Source of the DNA: Actinomycetes bacterium
GTDB lineage: Bacteria; Actinomycetota; Actinomycetes; Actinomycetales; Cellulomonadaceae
Direction of reading: 5' to 3'
DNA length: 23,999 bases
NCBI GenBank assembly: GCA_023460255.1
Contig: JAEWQZ010000174.1
Span: 1 to 23,999 of the forward strand
Shown one piece after another: positions 23,287 through 23,999 of this stretch. The position numbers and the translations under genes were made by a program. The notes under the pieces were generated by a model. The model was not told the origin of the DNA. It saw only the letters and a program-made list of their open reading frames with translations, and ran no database searches. Each line of letters starts with the position of its first letter. The stretch's first letter is position 1.

Positions 23287-23999
23287 CGCTGCGCCACCGC
23301 CCTCGCGGGCCGCTCGCCCGCCCGGTCCGGAGTGGCGACGAGGAACCGCTCGGGCACGTCGATGCCGGACAGCCGCTTCATCCAGGCGAAGCCGGCCGCG
23401 AAGCACAGCACGACGACCGCGAGCACCAGCTGGCCCGTCGGCGTCCCGTAGGGCTCCACGTACTCCCGGTTCGCGATGGCGAGCCCTCCCATCACGGCGA
23501 GCGAGAAGCCCATGACGATCTGCGCCGAGCGACGCGTGGCGCTCCGTCCCGCCTCGACGCGCTGCCGCATGTCGACCTCGGCCCGTGCCGCCTCGGACAG
23601 CGAGGTGAGCACCTGGCGCAGGCCCGGTCCACGCAGCCGCGCGTTGAGGATGAGCGCCGCGACCACCAGGTCCGCGCTCGGGTCGTCGATCTCGTCGGCG
23701 AGCCGCTGGAGGGCGACGGGCAGCGGGACGCGCACGCGCAGCCTGTCGACGAGCATGCGCAGCTGCGGCTGGATGGCCGGTGCGGAGGCGTGCACCGTCG
23801 CCGGGATGGCCTGCTCGAGACCGACGGCCCCGGCGATCGTGTCCCGCAGGGACTCCGTCCATGCCGCGAGGCCCTCGATGCGCGCGGTGGCGAGCCGCTC
23901 GGCGCGCGCGCCGCCGAAGAGGGCCGGCCAGCCCATCACGAGCCCGGCCGCCGCGACCGCCGCGACGGGCCACCGCGTCAGGACGAGGGTGCCCAGGCC
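23283..23999 (-). CDS. tadB: TadB-like Tad pilus platform protein (5' end beyond window)
   Basis: The visible part is 238 aa and stays open to the window edge, so the true start is upstream. In-frame residues before the GTG at 23937-23939 (LGTLVLTRWPVAAVAAAGLV) continue a membrane helix, which argues against starting there. The GspF/T2SSF domain is clear: WTESLRDTIAGAVGLEQAI, then RLADEIDDPSADLVVAALILNARLRG and a LSEAARAEVDMRQRVEAGRSATRRSA segment, followed by two C-terminal helices (IVMGFSLAVMGGLAIA and LVLAVVVLCFAAGFAWM). It pairs with TadC in the pilus platform and is translationally coupled to it. Confidence 0.93.
   Translation of the reverse strand, partial: GLGTLVLTRWPVAAVAAAGLVMGWPALFGGARAERLATARIEGLAAWTESLRDTIAGAVGLEQAIPATVHASAPAIQPQLRMLVDRLRVRVPLPVALQRLADEIDDPSADLVVAALILNARLRGPGLRQVLTSLSEAARAEVDMRQRVEAGRSATRRSAQIVMGFSLAVMGGLAIANREYVEPYGTPTGQLVLAVVVLCFAAGFAWMKRLSGIDVPERFLVATPDRAGERPARAVAQR

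Noticed and set aside
1..23999. tRNA genes, CRISPR arrays, insertion sequences and attachment sites.
   Set aside because: No cloverleaf-like sequence, regularly spaced repeats, transposase/integrase gene or flanking terminal repeats were seen by eye on either strand. Short or degenerate elements could still be missed without a computed search.

Overview
The window is about 24 kb of very GC-rich, densely coding bacterial chromosome. Base composition, frequent GTG starts and the order DUF948 - rpsD - rarA - (MMPL) - aspS point to a Gram-positive actinobacterium. The gene order and protein sequences look most like Micrococcales (Cellulomonas-like); the genus is inferred by eye and has not been tested. 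No rRNA, tRNA, insertion sequence, phage gene or CRISPR array was recognised.

Positions 1-7000 are housekeeping. On the minus strand lie the first 11 codons of a DUF948-type membrane protein, rpsD (ribosomal protein S4, zinc-free form) followed by a hairpin terminator, and rarA (replication-associated AAA+ ATPase). Divergent from rarA on the plus strand are an MMPL/RND transporter and a small membrane protein. These converge, with only 5 nt between stop codons, on minus-strand aspS (aspartyl-tRNA synthetase, probably of the non-discriminating kind).

Positions 7100-13200 form an accessory region with a type VII secretion (T7SS/ESX) flavour. A lone WXG100-like helical-hairpin gene on the plus strand ends in a perfect 15-bp hairpin shared with a convergent minus-strand group. 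That group comprises a 129-aa helical protein, a 679-aa DUF6571-like protein coupled to it by TGATG, and two tandem paralogous lipoproteins. Upstream of it are a secreted W/C-rich protein and a second tandem pair of paralogous lipoproteins with an NTF2/SnoaL-like look. Two of the intergenic gaps in this region carry nearly the same promoter-like element.

Positions 13200-23999 form one tightly packed minus-strand operon. It runs tadB (cut by the window edge), tadC, a Flp pilin, two TadE-like proteins, a TadG-like protein, a 964-aa membrane protein with a LysM domain and a C-terminal SARP-type winged-helix/BTAD region, then a 1576-aa EssC/EccC-like FtsK-SpoIIIE ATPase. Most junctions are 4-nt ATGA/GTGA overlaps. 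Tad pilus genes and a T7SS-type motor ATPase therefore appear to be co-expressed with secreted, lipidated and WXG-like candidates just downstream. This Tad-ESX linkage is the most interesting aspect of the window. No EccB, EccD, EccE or MycP homologue is present here, so the system is minimal or its other parts lie elsewhere.
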